This document shows, piece after piece, positions 51,831 to 63,629 of a stretch of 64,000 nucleotides of DNA. A model generated the notes under the pieces. That model searched no databases. It was not told where the DNA came from and saw nothing but the letters and a program-made list of their open reading frames with translations. Where the stretch lies: assembly GCF_032854445.1 (NCBI RefSeq), contig NC_088307.1, forward strand, positions 28,060,547 to 28,124,546, written 5' to 3'. This DNA is from Liolophura sinensis (Eukaryota; Mollusca; Polyplacophora; Chitonida; Chitonidae). A program made the position numbers and the translations under genes. Each line of letters starts with the position of its first letter. Position 1 is the stretch's first letter.

Positions 51831-52032
51831 TACACATACGTACAGACACTGTTACATGTATAAATGATCTAGTTTGGGATAGGACCACAGTATGCCCAAA
51901 ACACAGATACACATGTATACCATAATAATACACAGCTAATTAGTTAACCACTTTTAATAAGTTCCTAAATGCCTTTACAGAGATAAAGTGATGAAGTAAG
52001 ATGTATTTAGTAGGCCATTACAGCATTAACAT

Positions 52033-53171
52033 CAGGGTCAGAATTTCGTGCGGAGACGCGAGAGTCCAGGTGGACTCCCACTACTGCCATTTGCGAGAGC
52101 CCAAAGAGTCAAAACGAAAATTCTCAAAATAAATGTATATACATGTAAGAAACAACTAAAATTCAGTTTAACTCTTTTAATGTTTAGATTTATCAAAACT
52201 TTAAACACAAACGGTTTGGTGACAAATTAACCTAAATCGACTTTTATTGATGGCGAGCCCTTGTCACAAGTGCCAACTAACAATCAGGCAACAGGACACA
52301 ATAAATGAATACCATAATTCAGCATATGATAAACATATGAGAAAAGCTTAGCTGATTATACAAAGTTGCGTTTTTAGTTTGATGTTAAAACCAGTGTTGA
52401 AAATTTCAACAGATTTATTCATCAGGAACAGAAGCACTCAAATAACAACATAAATGTAAGCAGACTGCATGTTGCAGCCACTACTTTCTCTCCTCCATCA
52501 TCCAACGTAAATTCAAAATTTGATTTTAAATCGTCCTCCCAAAGAGCAATGGACCTTTTCGATATGCATTTCCCACGGGACGCCATTTTTGTAAACAGTC
52601 ATTCGGCCCTCGTGTGAGTGTCCGACAGAAAACAAACTATTCCTCTGCCATACAAAGATACATTTTTTCTGCACAAACAGGGCGAAGTTTTGTTAACCAG
52701 TAGTTTCTTCACAGTTATATCTTTAAAGACACTAAATTCAGTATAACTGCCTTCAATGTTAAGACTGAACAAAATACTTATAGTCAATATTCTCCCGCAG
52801 ATGCTTAGCCGAGATCATGCTGTCAAAAAACGAGGTGAGGAGTTTGGCAGCGGCCGTCAACCTCAACAGAGTTAAAACGGCATTGATTGGTTGACACATT
52901 TCTGCATGACCAATCAGCGACTGCGTCTTATGTATGGCAATACTCGGCCAATTTACGGCAGTCGTAAATGTCCGACAGTGTCAACATCCGTCGGTTCCCA
53001 ATTTTAAGTTATTCGAGACAGGAACACGCGTCAGAAAGTGAAATTTTTTACCAAACAAACCATGTATACATGTTACGTTTTGCGCGAGTCCACATGGACT
53101 CGCCCCACTGGACTTTTGCATGAGTCTTGGCGCGAGTAGGCTCGCGGACTCGCGGCGAAATTCTGACCCTG
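52033..53171. mobile_element. non-autonomous DNA transposon, 1139 bp, 5-bp target duplication
   Basis: The ends are inverted: CAGGGTCAGAATTTCG at 52033 and its complement at 53156-53171, with further related words inward (GCGAGAGTCCAGGTGGACTC against GCGAGTCCATGTGGACTCGC). AACAT flanks both sides (52028-52032 and 53172-53176). The interior has no transposase frame. CAGGG ends and a short direct repeat fit the hAT superfamily, but that is a guess. Confidence 0.82.
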
Positions 53172-53414
53172 AACATCACTATTACCATTATCATTACCAC
53201 TGCCACGGTCGATAAGCCTACTTGTATCACTGATAAATGGGTGGATAAACATTTGTAATCAAGCTTATTATCTATGAAATTTAATGTATGAACACACAGC
53301 TAACATAGATGTTTAATGTGACAATTAAGGATGTGTGGTATGCCATCACTATACTACAACACATTACTTGTACACGTATATGTGGCTACATGTATTAAGT
53401 GATAATGACAAATG

Positions 53415-53545
53415 ACCTGTCACCTGTACAGGTAAGCAGATACACGTACAGGTAGGCAGATACGCACATAGGTAGGCAGATACACGTACAGGTAAGCAGA
53501 TACGAGTACAGGCAGGCAGGTACGCGTACAGGTAGGCATGTAAAC
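53415..53545. repeat. minisatellite, 20-bp unit, about 6 copies
   Basis: Copies of CACGTACAGGTAGGCAGATA with small changes (TAAGCAG, GCACATAGG). Confidence 0.9.
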
Positions 53546-53636
53546 TCATTATTTTGTTGTTGGGACCATGTGATCTGGATAGTTGACACGCAAACACACA
53601 CACACTACATGTACAAGTACATGTGCATGTATTGAT

Positions 53637-53791
53637 TTATTTATTTCCTTATTTAATCAGTGTTTTACACCATACTCAAGAATATCTCACTCATATACGA
53701 TGGTGGCCAGCATTATGGTGGGAGGAAACCTAGCAGAACCCTAGGGAAAACAACGACCATCCACAGGTTGCTGACAGGCCTTCCTACGTAC
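53637..53791 (-). mobile_element. SINE, family A, truncated copy with 13-bp target duplication
   Basis: TGCATGTATTGAT at 53624-53636 and again at 53792-53804. Inside: TTATTTATTTCCTTATTTAA, TTTTACACCATACTCAAGAA, GGTGGCCAGCATTATGGTGG and CCACAGGTTGCTGACAGGCC. It ends at CTACGTA without the head. Confidence 0.92.
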
Positions 53792-53804
53792 TGCATGTAT
53801 TGAT

Positions 53805-54397
53805 GACAATTACAGCTTCACCCTGGTTCAAAACCTCACCAGGTATCAACCAAGTTTAACCACTCACTACATTGCAAAATGCATGATATATCCACAGAAA
53901 GCAATCCCGTTCATAATTCTGTTCCATTACAAAAAAAATTTACCTAATTTTATGTGTCTTTTCAGGTATGTCCACCTGAGGCTCATTTGACAAAACGAGG
54001 CACCCAGGTACATGTATGTCATTACATTCAGGTGTGCGAGAGATGTCATCATAACTCACCTGGTAATGAGGGATTTAATAATAGTCCTACATGTACACTG
54101 CCAGCCAGGTGCCACATGGCTGCTGATTAAACTGTAGTCTCCCATGGGTAAACTGACGTACACGTAGTACTTAAGGTTAACCGCACAGGTAAATTACAAT
54201 GGACAGGTGTCAGAGGAGAGGGACATGTAGAAGTACCTGCTTGGACCTTTTAATCATTTCTGCTATCAGGTACATACTCCACAGACTTCAACACTACAAT
54301 GTACATGTATGCCAGAAATATATACATGTAAAAGCTTAAACTTAAACTGACTGAAAACTGATCAAAGCATACAACTTCGAACATGGAAATTAAAACA
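53805..54397. other. no feature seen
   Basis: No exon recognised. A strong - strand donor-like CCAG before GTGAGT at about 54055 has no coding frame in front of it. Confidence 0.4.
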
Positions 54398-55520
54398 ATG
54401 ATGAAGATTCTTACGTGTACTTAGGGTCTGAGATGAACTATGTGTACAGACATCTGTATACGCTGTATTTGATGTTAAATTACAGTACATGTAGATTCTT
54501 CCATGTACTTAGGGTCTGAGAACTACGTGTACAGACATCTGTATACACTGTATTTGATGTTAAATTACAGTACATGTAGATTCTTACATGTACTTAGGGT
54601 CTGAGATGAACTACGTGTACAGACATCTGTATACGCTGTATTTGATGTTAAATTACAGTACATGTAGATTCTTACATGTACTTAGGGTCTGAGAACTACG
54701 TGTACAGACATCTGTATACACTGTATTTGATGTTAAATTACAGTACATGTAGATTCTTACATGTACTTAGGGTCTGAGATGAACTATGTGTACAGACATC
54801 TGTATACACTGTATTTGACGTTAAATTACAGTACATGTAGATTCTTACATGTACTTAGGGTCTGAGATGAACTACGTGTACAGACATCTGTATACACTAT
54901 ATTTGATGTTAAATTACAGTACATGTAGATTCTTACATGTACTTAGGGTCTGAGATGAACTACGTGTACAGACATCTGTATACACTATATTTGATGTTAA
55001 ATTACAGTACATGTAGATTCTTACATGTACTTAGGGTCTGAGAACTACGTGTACAGACATCTGTATACACTGTATTTGATGTTAAATTACAGTACATGTA
55101 GATTCTTACATGTACTTAGGGTCTGAGATGAACTACGTGTACAGACATCTGTATACGCTGTATTTGATGTTAAATTACAGTACATGTAGATTCTTACATG
55201 TACTTAGGGTCTGAGAACTACGTGTACAGACATCTGTATACACTGTATTTGATGTTAAATTACAGTACATGTAGATTCTTACATGTACTTAGGGTCTGAG
55301 ATGAACTATGTGTACAGACATCTGTATACACTGTATTTGACGTTAAATTACAGTACATGTAGATTCTTACATGTACTTAGGGTCTGAGATGAACTATGTG
55401 TACAGACATCTGTATACACTGTATTTGACGTTAAATTACAGTACATGTAGATTCTTACATGTACTTAGGGTCTGAGATGAACTACGTGTACAGACAGCTG
55501 TATTTGATGTTAAATTACAT
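54398..55520. repeat. minisatellite, 85- and 88-bp units mixed, about 13 copies
   Basis: Unit TACATGTAGATTCTTACATG, TACTTAGGGTCTGAGATGAA, CTACGTGTACAGACATCTGT, ATACACTGTATTTGATGTTA, AATTACAG. Some units lack 3 bases (GAGAACTACG for GAGATGAACTACG). The order of long and short units is partly periodic. Confidence 0.96.
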
Positions 55521-55574
55521 CCGTTCAGGACACTGAATTTGACTGACTGACTACAACTGAGACTATATCAGTCC

Positions 55575-56055
55575 TGCATGTACATGTATACAGAGACTAT
55601 ATCAGTCCTGCATGTACATGTATACAGAGAATATATCACTCATGTACATACATGTATACAGAGGATATATCACTCATGTGCATACACGTATACAGAGAAT
55701 ATATCAGTCATGCACGTCCATGTATACAAAGACTACATGTATATCAGTCATGCACGTACATGTATATAGAGAATACATCAGTCATGCAAGTACATGTGTA
55801 CAGAGGATATATCACTCATGTACATACATGTATACAGAGAATAAATCAGTCATGCACGTCCATGTATACAGAGAATATATCACTCATGTACATACACGAA
55901 CATGTATACAGAGAATAAATCAGTCATGCACGTCCATGTATACAGAGAATATATCACTCATGTACATACACGAACATGTATACAGAGAATAAATCAGTCA
56001 TGCACGTCCATGTATACAGAGAATATATCAGTCATGCATGTACATGCATACAGCT
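55575..56055. repeat. minisatellite, 34-bp unit, about 13 copies
   Basis: ATGTATACAGAGAATATATC plus AGTCATGCACGTCC or ACTCATGTACATAC, two unit types intermixed, with occasional 6-10 base additions. Confidence 0.93.
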
Positions 56056-56073
56056 TAGATAACATCTCTAGAT

Positions 56074-56190
56074 ATTTATTTATTTGATTGTTGTTTTACA
56101 CTGTTCTCAAGAATATTTCCCTTATATGACGCAGGCCAGCATTATGGTGGGAGGGGTAGCCCTTGACCACCTGCAGGTTGCTGGCAGAAC
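56074..56190 (-). mobile_element. SINE, family A, fragment
   Basis: TTTATTTATTTGATTGTTGT, TTTTACACTGTTCTCAAGAA, CCAGCATTATGGTGGGAGG and CCTGCAGGTTGCTGGCAGAA. An internal deletion removes the GCCCGGGG part, and the head is missing. Confidence 0.8.
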
Positions 56191-56336
56191 TAGTATTTGA
56201 CGTTGTGCTATGTTTTCATTTCCCTGTTAAATTTTTCCCTGTTAAAATTTTGTTAAATTTTAAATGTATCAGAAACACAAGCATGATATATACCACACAT
56301 ACATCTACACATTTCTATTCACAATGACTGAAAATC

Positions 56337-56375
56337 ACCCCCCTCCACCCCACCCCACCCCACCCCACCCCCATG
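56337..56375. repeat. CCCCA microsatellite
   Basis: (ACCCC)n run, C-rich on the + strand and G-rich on the - strand. Confidence 0.9.
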
Positions 56376-56639
56376 CAACTAACCCAGCTTACAGTGATGA
56401 CAGACCAGTCACAATCAAAATGTACTGTAATCTTCAAGCTTTTCAAACAATAGAACTCTTCAAGTACACATACAATTATCATGAAAATGATGCCAAAACT
56501 GATGCAACTTTGTCCTTAAACATGCCAGCTTCATAAAACTGTGCAAATTATTTCTCTACACCCTACAGATCTCTGAAAATGTTTAAAAATATTGACTGCA
56601 GAGGCAACTGAAAAGGTTGATGATTGAGGGTATTCCAAA

Positions 56640-57015
56640 GCTGGGCCATACGCAAATTACGCTATATATACGGTGTCCTGGCAAATACATGTACCGTACC
56701 AGAGCTGGGCCATACGGAAATTACGCTATTTATACAGTGTCCTGGCAAATACATGTACCCTACCAGAGCTGGGCCATACGGAAATTATGCTATATATACG
56801 GCGTCCTGGCAAATACATGTACCGTACCAGAGCTGGGCCATACGGAAATTACGCTATATATACGGTGTCCTGGCAAATACATGTACCATACCAGGGCTGG
56901 ACCATACGGAAATTACGCTATATATACGGTGTCCTGGCAAATACATGTACCGTACCAGAGCTGGGCCATACAGAAATTATGCTATACATGTACATGTATA
57001 TACGGTGTCCTGGCA
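56640..57015. repeat. minisatellite, 64-bp unit, six copies
   Basis: AGAGCTGGGCCATACGGAAA, TTACGCTATATATACGGTGT, CCTGGCAAATACATGTACCG, TACC. The 64-bp period gives open frames of 123-172 codons in all three + frames; none is a gene. Confidence 0.95.
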
Positions 57016-59110
57016 AAGGTTTTCAATACCAGATCACATCCTAGAACCTTGGTCACAGGCAGAGGGCCAACTGATGCTGATGCGGATTGCGGGTGTATAG
57101 AGTGCATGTATGCCAGTATACTACACCAGCTGTAACCTTAACCTTTACACCCAGTTATACATGTACCCACGAATTTGATGGGTGAGGGACTGAAGGGAAG
57201 TGCTCTACATGTAAGTACAGGCAGCGAGTTTGGCTAGCTCACCTGTGCATTCCCTGCATACATGCACACGTAAGAGGGCCATATCTAGAAAAACATTAAA
57301 GGTTCTGATCTCACACTTTAATAGTGACTGTGCATAAAGAAATTTAAAAAACACAACTCAAAATGATGCTTTCTAAGAGTTTTTAAGTCTGTGAATGAAA
57401 ACAATTTGTATGAAAACTTAACGTTTTATTTGTAATTTATCATATATTTTTTAAAATTTACTTGTTAGATTTAATACAGCTTGTGTAGTCAGCCAACAGT
57501 TTAGGAGAAGAAAAGTTTTCCAGATCTGAAATGACTAGATATGGCCCTGAAGATTGAAATAACCACTTGTACCATCATTGTACATTTTTGTTTCCTACAC
57601 TACACACAACAATTACAGACACATTCCGTAAAAGATACATGAGAAATAATTTGCACAGTATGTGTCATTTAAGTTGCAAACTTCATAAAACTGTGCAAAT
57701 TATTTCTCTATACCCAGGAGAATACAATAGGCAACTGGCTTATTGTATGACAAAAGCGTGCAAAATAATGTTTCTGCCAGTGTCAACAAGGCAATTTCCC
57801 ACCAAAAAAACAAAAAACATCCCCCCAGTCCTTAGCATACAAAGTCGCAGATGTCTGGATCATCATTATCACATTCAGCAAGACAGATATTACATGGAAT
57901 TGTGAATATTTCACTACTACAGGTACATGTATGATTTGCTTTTACAGCTGTTTCTCTTGCCTGGATTTGCTCCACCATATGACAAACAGGATGATATAAA
58001 AGATGTGGTTAATAAGGACGACGCAAATGCCAAGAACTGGATTTGAACTTACACATGTACTACCACCTCTGGGAGGACTCAATTGTCTACTCAGCCAACA
58101 AGTGCTCCTGTGCCATGAATACATGTAGATGTTATATGTAGATAAAATGCATAGGTATTGTAACAGGTACAAGTAAATGATGTTTTTTTTAGTTTCCTTT
58201 GTTACAAAACCGAATCCTTCTTGTAACCAGTGCAACCACAATGACACAGCCTTAAATTCTTTCATTGTGCACGCACATTCGTCCAGGGTTCTGTTTGTGT
58301 CTACACTGTATGTAAATCATGCAGTGTTGAGTTTCCTTGCAATCATGACAAAAGCTAATTGTTAGCACATACACTGACAAAGTTCTGCTTCATGAAACAA
58401 TATGGCTCCTTTCTGATCATCATTAAGATGATATTTTTAGCTTAGACTTGTGTTTTCCTTCAAAACAAAAAGTATGTAAACCTACATGTATAGCCAGTGG
58501 TGTTCCCAGGTGACTATGAAATACCTTATTCTGATGAACTCAACAGCAGAGAAAAAGACCATACCATAAACTATTAAACTGAGTGATACACACTGACTTC
58601 AAAGGTTGTAGCTGTATGTTGTTGAAGTCTATACATGTACATACATGAATTTATTCATAGTGTATACAAGTATGTATTTATTTGATTACTGTTTAATGCC
58701 AACATCTATAAATTTTTACTTATGTAAAGCCAGGTTCATGTACATGTGTTTTAACAAAACTCCTGAATTACATGAAACTGAGACGCAATATGAGGGTTAC
58801 TGACACCATATATTTTAATATCCTGTCACTGAGTAACCATCATTTAACAAATTTATCCTGAAGACACCCATCAATTCAGCACAGCAGACTGATGTACATG
58901 TACAGGTGACTCACTTCAGCCATGTGACCACTGTCTAAAAACCAAACAAAGATAAAATACATGTAAGATGATCCAGTCAGTAAATATATGACATTGGCTG
59001 CAGGTCGCCCATGTGACCCTTTCTGTTCAGTGAAAACCTCAGTATATTGTCTGATGTCAGATTTATACACAGGCATGTAGACACATGGATCAGATGTGAC
59101 TCAAAAGTAC
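57016..59110. other. no gene recognised
   Basis: AT-rich, with frames of 60-112 codons of no known family. No array, no clear transposon. Confidence 0.4.
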
Positions 59111-59240
59111 AGGGGCTGGTTTCATGAAGCTCACTTGGTTAAGTTAGCCCTTAACTACCTTGACAACATATGTTGCAGAGATATAAAGTGTACTTACCTA
59201 AGAGCAAGTTAACACTAAGTAAGCTTCATGAAAGGGGCCC
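59111..59240. repeat. foldback element, 130 bp
   Basis: Left GGGGCTGGTTTCATGAAGCT and right AGCTTCATGAAAGGGGCCC are complementary, and pairing continues inward around TTAAGTTAGC and TTAACACTAAGTAAGC. MITE-like; a direct repeat at the ends was not clear. Confidence 0.7.
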
Positions 59241-59273
59241 AAGATGTACACATGAGCCTAGTGATGTCAGGGT

Positions 59274-59295
59274 AGGGTGGGGGGGGGGGGGGAGC
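59274..59295. repeat. G homopolymer tract
   Basis: A run of about 14 G after GGTAGGGTGG. Confidence 0.9.
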
Positions 59296-59740
59296 ACACT
59301 CAGTAGGCAGGGGAGGGGAAAGAAGGAGGGAGATATGGACAGGCCTGGTACAAGCAGGCTGGCCTGTCCCTCAGCTGTCAGTTAACCACCAGTGCATATT
59401 AACCCAGTCATAACCATGAAATAGCAGAGATAGTCAGCTAAGTGCTTCCAGATACCCTCTTTACTGGCAGCTTAAGCCAATCAGCTGCTGGGTCTACTGT
59501 AAATACACTGTACATGTACACCAGACATCCACAGGGAGATTCTACATGAGGGATAGACATGTATATGTACACTGTATGTGTTTGGAAACTGTGATAATCT
59601 ACATCTACATGAAGGGCTTTCATTAAGAGTTAGAGAAGTACACCTATACATGGACACTAGTTGGACCCGTAACACAGAACTGAATTTTCTATGTCACAAC
59701 AGTGACACTACCCATCTTTTCTTTTCTCTACTTTTCCCAC
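59296..59740. other. no feature seen
   Basis: Short frames only (about 61-64 codons). Confidence 0.4.
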
Positions 59741-60757
59741 AACTACAATACATATACTTCTCCCACCCCTACTTTTCCCACACCTACAGTACATGTACTT
59801 CTCCCACCCCTACTTTTCCCATACTTACAGTACATGTACCTCTCCCACCCCTACTTTTTCCATACTTACAGTACATGTACTTCTCCCACCCCTAATTTTC
59901 CCACACCTACAGTGCATGTACTTCTCCCATCCCTACTTTTCCCATACTTACAGTACATGTACTCCCACCCCTACTTTTCCCACACCTACAGTACATGTAC
60001 TTTCTTCACCCCCACTTTTCCCACACCTACAGTACATCTACTTCTCTCACCCCTACTTTTCCCATACTTACAGTACATGTACTTCTCCCACCCCTACTTT
60101 TCCCATACTTACAGTACATGTACTTCTCCCACCCCTACTTTTCCCACACCTACAGTACATGTACTTCTCCCACCCCTACTTTTCCCACACCTACAGTACA
60201 TGTACTTCTCCCACCCCTACTTTTCCCACACCTACAGTACATGTACTTCTCCCACCCCTACTTTTCCCACACCTACAGTACATATACTTCTCCCACTCCT
60301 ATTTTTTCCATACTTACAGTACATGTACTTCTCCCACCCCTACTTTTCCCACACCTACAGTACATGTACTTCTCCCACCCCTACTTTTCCCATACTTACA
60401 GTACATGTACTTCTCCCACCCCTACTTTTCCCACACCTACAGTAAATGTACTTTTCCCACCCCTACTTTTCCCATACCTACAGTAAACGTACTTTTCCCT
60501 CCCCTAATTTTCCCACACCTACAGTACATGTATTTCTCCCACCCCTACTTTTCCCATACCTACAGTAAATGTACTTCTCCCACCCCTACTTTTCCCATAC
60601 CTACAGTAAATGTACTTTTCCCACCCCTACTTTTCCCATACCTACAGTAAATGTACTTTTCCCTCCCCTAATTTTCCCACACCTACAGTACATGTACTTC
60701 TCCCACCCCTACTTTTCCCATACCTACAGTAAATGTACTTTTCCCGCCCCTGCTTTT
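59741..60757 (+). repeat. minisatellite, 41-bp unit, about 25 copies, pyrimidine-rich strand
   Basis: CACCTACAGTACATGTACTT plus CTCCCACCCCTACTTTTCC. About two thirds of each unit on the + strand is an unbroken C/T run. The period of 41 opens all three + frames (up to 285 codons), which is a by-product. Confidence 0.96.
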
Positions 60758-62743
60758 ATCACCCCTACTTTAATCACTTAAGGCGCACTATTAGTCTTTC
60801 TCGGCCAGACAGACCATGTGATTCGCAAATTCTCATTTACAGTCCATGCTCCAATATCACAGCTCTCGTGTCATAATGCGTGAAAAGCCAACAGTGAATC
60901 TAGCTCGTTTCATCATCCCTACTTCTCCCACCCGTCTACACTTTCCTGTTAACCTCTTTGCGCCTGTCTTTTTTTTCCTACAGTATTAATATATTACAAA
61001 TGTATTTTTACTCAACTTTTGCATAACATTTTAAAAGGAGAGTGTTATATAACTTGTCACTCAATCCTTTTGATCAAGTGTCAATAAAATAAGTTTAAAC
61101 TAAACAGAAGTGAAAAGAAAAATGTACCAATTCATGTAGGTATTAACATTTAACTCTAGAATTCTTTTACTTATGCATGTATACTGGCCCTTGATAAACC
61201 ACCAACCTTTGGCAAGTTACTGATAAGCTGATGAAATTCCCCACTTGTGCTGCAGGGATTTGTACAGCCAGTATGGTAACTGTATGAGCTGTATGGGCAG
61301 GGATCCACACCCAGTGATACTTGATCAATCACACAGATATACCACCTGACATCAGACCGACCCAAATTCAACGCTGACCTGTGTTCACCATCACTCACTA
61401 ATCCCTCCTCATTTCAGGAAATTATATCATTGTCCTTTGGTCAAAGCCACATTTAAAGATTTCTGTTTGGATGATCTTGAATACTGATGCACAGCAGCAC
61501 TGTCTCTGACATAAACCTTCTCCAAGTTTCACTCACTGTTCACAGACACACATGTATACATGTATCATTCCTGAGGTGGTGAGAGTGTGAAGCAGGACCA
61601 TGTGCCATTGTTACATCAAAAATGGATTGTAGTGCAACGTCAACATGCATGTAGAGGATGCTGCAGTGAAAGTTGAATATCACAAGAAAACTATCTATGA
61701 TATTCAACCTTCACTGTGCAATATTTTATCTATTATTTATACTTTGACAATATTGTGATTTTGTGTATTTGAGCCAGTTGAAGCAATGTTTTTAGCTGTA
61801 GGCCTTCACGGACTTTTGTATATAGCATGATATCGCAAATGACATCTTCTATGACGTTGTGTCTTGTTGCATGACGTAAGAAAAGCTGAAGCTGACTGAA
61901 CTTGTATTATGACGTCATTCTGCTACTCTCGGAATCTGTACAGTGTTCTCTGTTCAATACAGGTTCATTTTGTGTTCTTCATATACATGCAGACTCTTCC
62001 CAAAACATCAAATGTGCAACAAGGCAATCAGAGAATACCGGTAGCTCCCCTGACTGAGCAGTTCATAAAAATGCAGAATGTTCAAGTCATGTGATATGTT
62101 CAAATACTGACTGTTAAACCAAAATAAATTAGAAGGATTGACACTGTCATACACAGATGAATGACGCAGTCACACACAGATACATAAGTCACATTCTCTA
62201 ATTAGATAGTCTGAAGATATTGTCATTAAATTAACAACAATTATTACACCATCACAACTACGTATCTTTATCGTATGCGTAAGGATTGCAGAGTAGTGCC
62301 TTCGTATATTATGGAGTTGTAAATCATATTGGTAATGGCAAACCCTGTGGAGAGTTCGGGCACAAAAAATCGCAAACTGCCTTTGGCCATCCATGCACTA
62401 TGGGTGGCCAACACATCCCTATGATTGGTCAAAAACATTTAACCAAACTGGCCACCGCCACTGCCACCGCCAGCATCTGATCCCCTCTCACAATACCTCT
62501 CCCTACTTCGTAAGACAAAATCCAGAAGGAACTAAACTTAATTGGCCATCAAGTGTTTTGCATCCTGAAATGAGTTTCCCTTTTCTAAAACTTACAGGTA
62601 TTCACACATGAACATGTAGACTGTATATATAAATCTTTACGCCTTTTTTTTATCTTTTGAATTGGAACGCTGCTTGTTTTCTACTAATTTCTTCTGATGA
62701 ATTATTCCGTATAAAGTGGACATACCAAGGATGGACATACCTC
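60758..62743. other. no gene recognised
   Basis: Near 61190-61400 a weak copy of the third SINE-like type (ACCTTTGGCAAGTTACTGAT). The rest is AT-rich with short frames. Confidence 0.4.
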
Positions 62744-62854
62744 ATTTATTTATTTATTTATTTCATTGGTGTTTTACACCGTACTCAAGAATATTTCATT
62801 TATATGACAGCCGCCAGCATTACGGTGGGAGGAGAGCCTGGGGGAAACCTGGTT
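62744..62854 (-). mobile_element. SINE, family A, fragment
   Basis: TTTATTTATTTATTTCATTG, GTGTTTTACACCGTACTCAA and CCGCCAGCATTACGGTGGGA. A short direct repeat GACATAC flanks it (62735 and 62855 areas). The head is missing. Confidence 0.8.
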
Positions 62855-63629
62855 GACATACTAAAATATGTTAACGTAAGAGCTGGAACTTGTCTACTTG
62901 CCCTGGGCAAATGAAAATACATGTGGGCAAGCAAAATGTCACTGTCTTGTCCTAGGCAAGTGAAAATGCAAGCAAACTGTCACTGGTGGTTGTCCTTAGG
63001 CGTAAACAAATTGTTCAGACATCTGACTCACTGGATAGGGAATACAGTATCATTTGAATGCATGGGCAAGGTGTTTGGGAAGCTGGCTGATTTTGTGTCA
63101 TCTAAACTTTTATGATGGCAGCCACTTCTTGAAAATCATATTTCCCTCCCTGACGAAAAGTTAAGTGCCCAACTCTGTGTAATAACCCTGCAGTGACCAA
63201 CAACAACACTCTACACACATGTATGTAATTCTCACTGGTTATTAGTTACTGTATTTACAACAGTAGCGCGTGCATGTTAAAGCAACTTTGACAATGCTGG
63301 AAAATTTACAGAAAACTGTGCCCCCAAACCTTACACATCTATGTGTATGTAAACTGTTGTTATTTTACCCAAAAGAATTTGAGCTTTACCATCAACCCTT
63401 TCCCCTGCACTCCCCACCCCACAAACCTTTCTGACCCTAGTCCCATGTAAAAGGATACTGTGGTAAGGAGGGCTGCTGTTGTGAAAAGCACCTGCTCAGT
63501 GTCAGGCTACATGTACATCTCCTTTCCCCTATACACTGGCCAGCCTCCCTCAGTTTACCCAGCTCTCAACACAGTCAGTCAATGTCATTTTAAGATCTTA
63601 TAGTGCAGCATATATATACATGTAAATAG
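62855..63629. other. no feature seen
   Basis: No gene recognised. A few GGGCAAG words repeat near 62905-62960. Confidence 0.4.

Noticed and set aside
54040-54140. Strong - strand splice donor (CCAG before GTGAGT) as an Abl start exon
   Set aside because: The sequence before it has stops in all frames close to the donor and no MG start, so no coding exon is supported. A noncoding exon remains possible.
56617-57135. Three overlapping frames of 123-172 codons
   Set aside because: By-products of the 64-bp repeat, open in every + frame.
59702-60650. Open frames of 163-285 codons on the + strand
   Set aside because: All three frames are open because the 41-bp unit lacks stops and 41 is not a multiple of three. 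No start context, splice sites or family resemblance.
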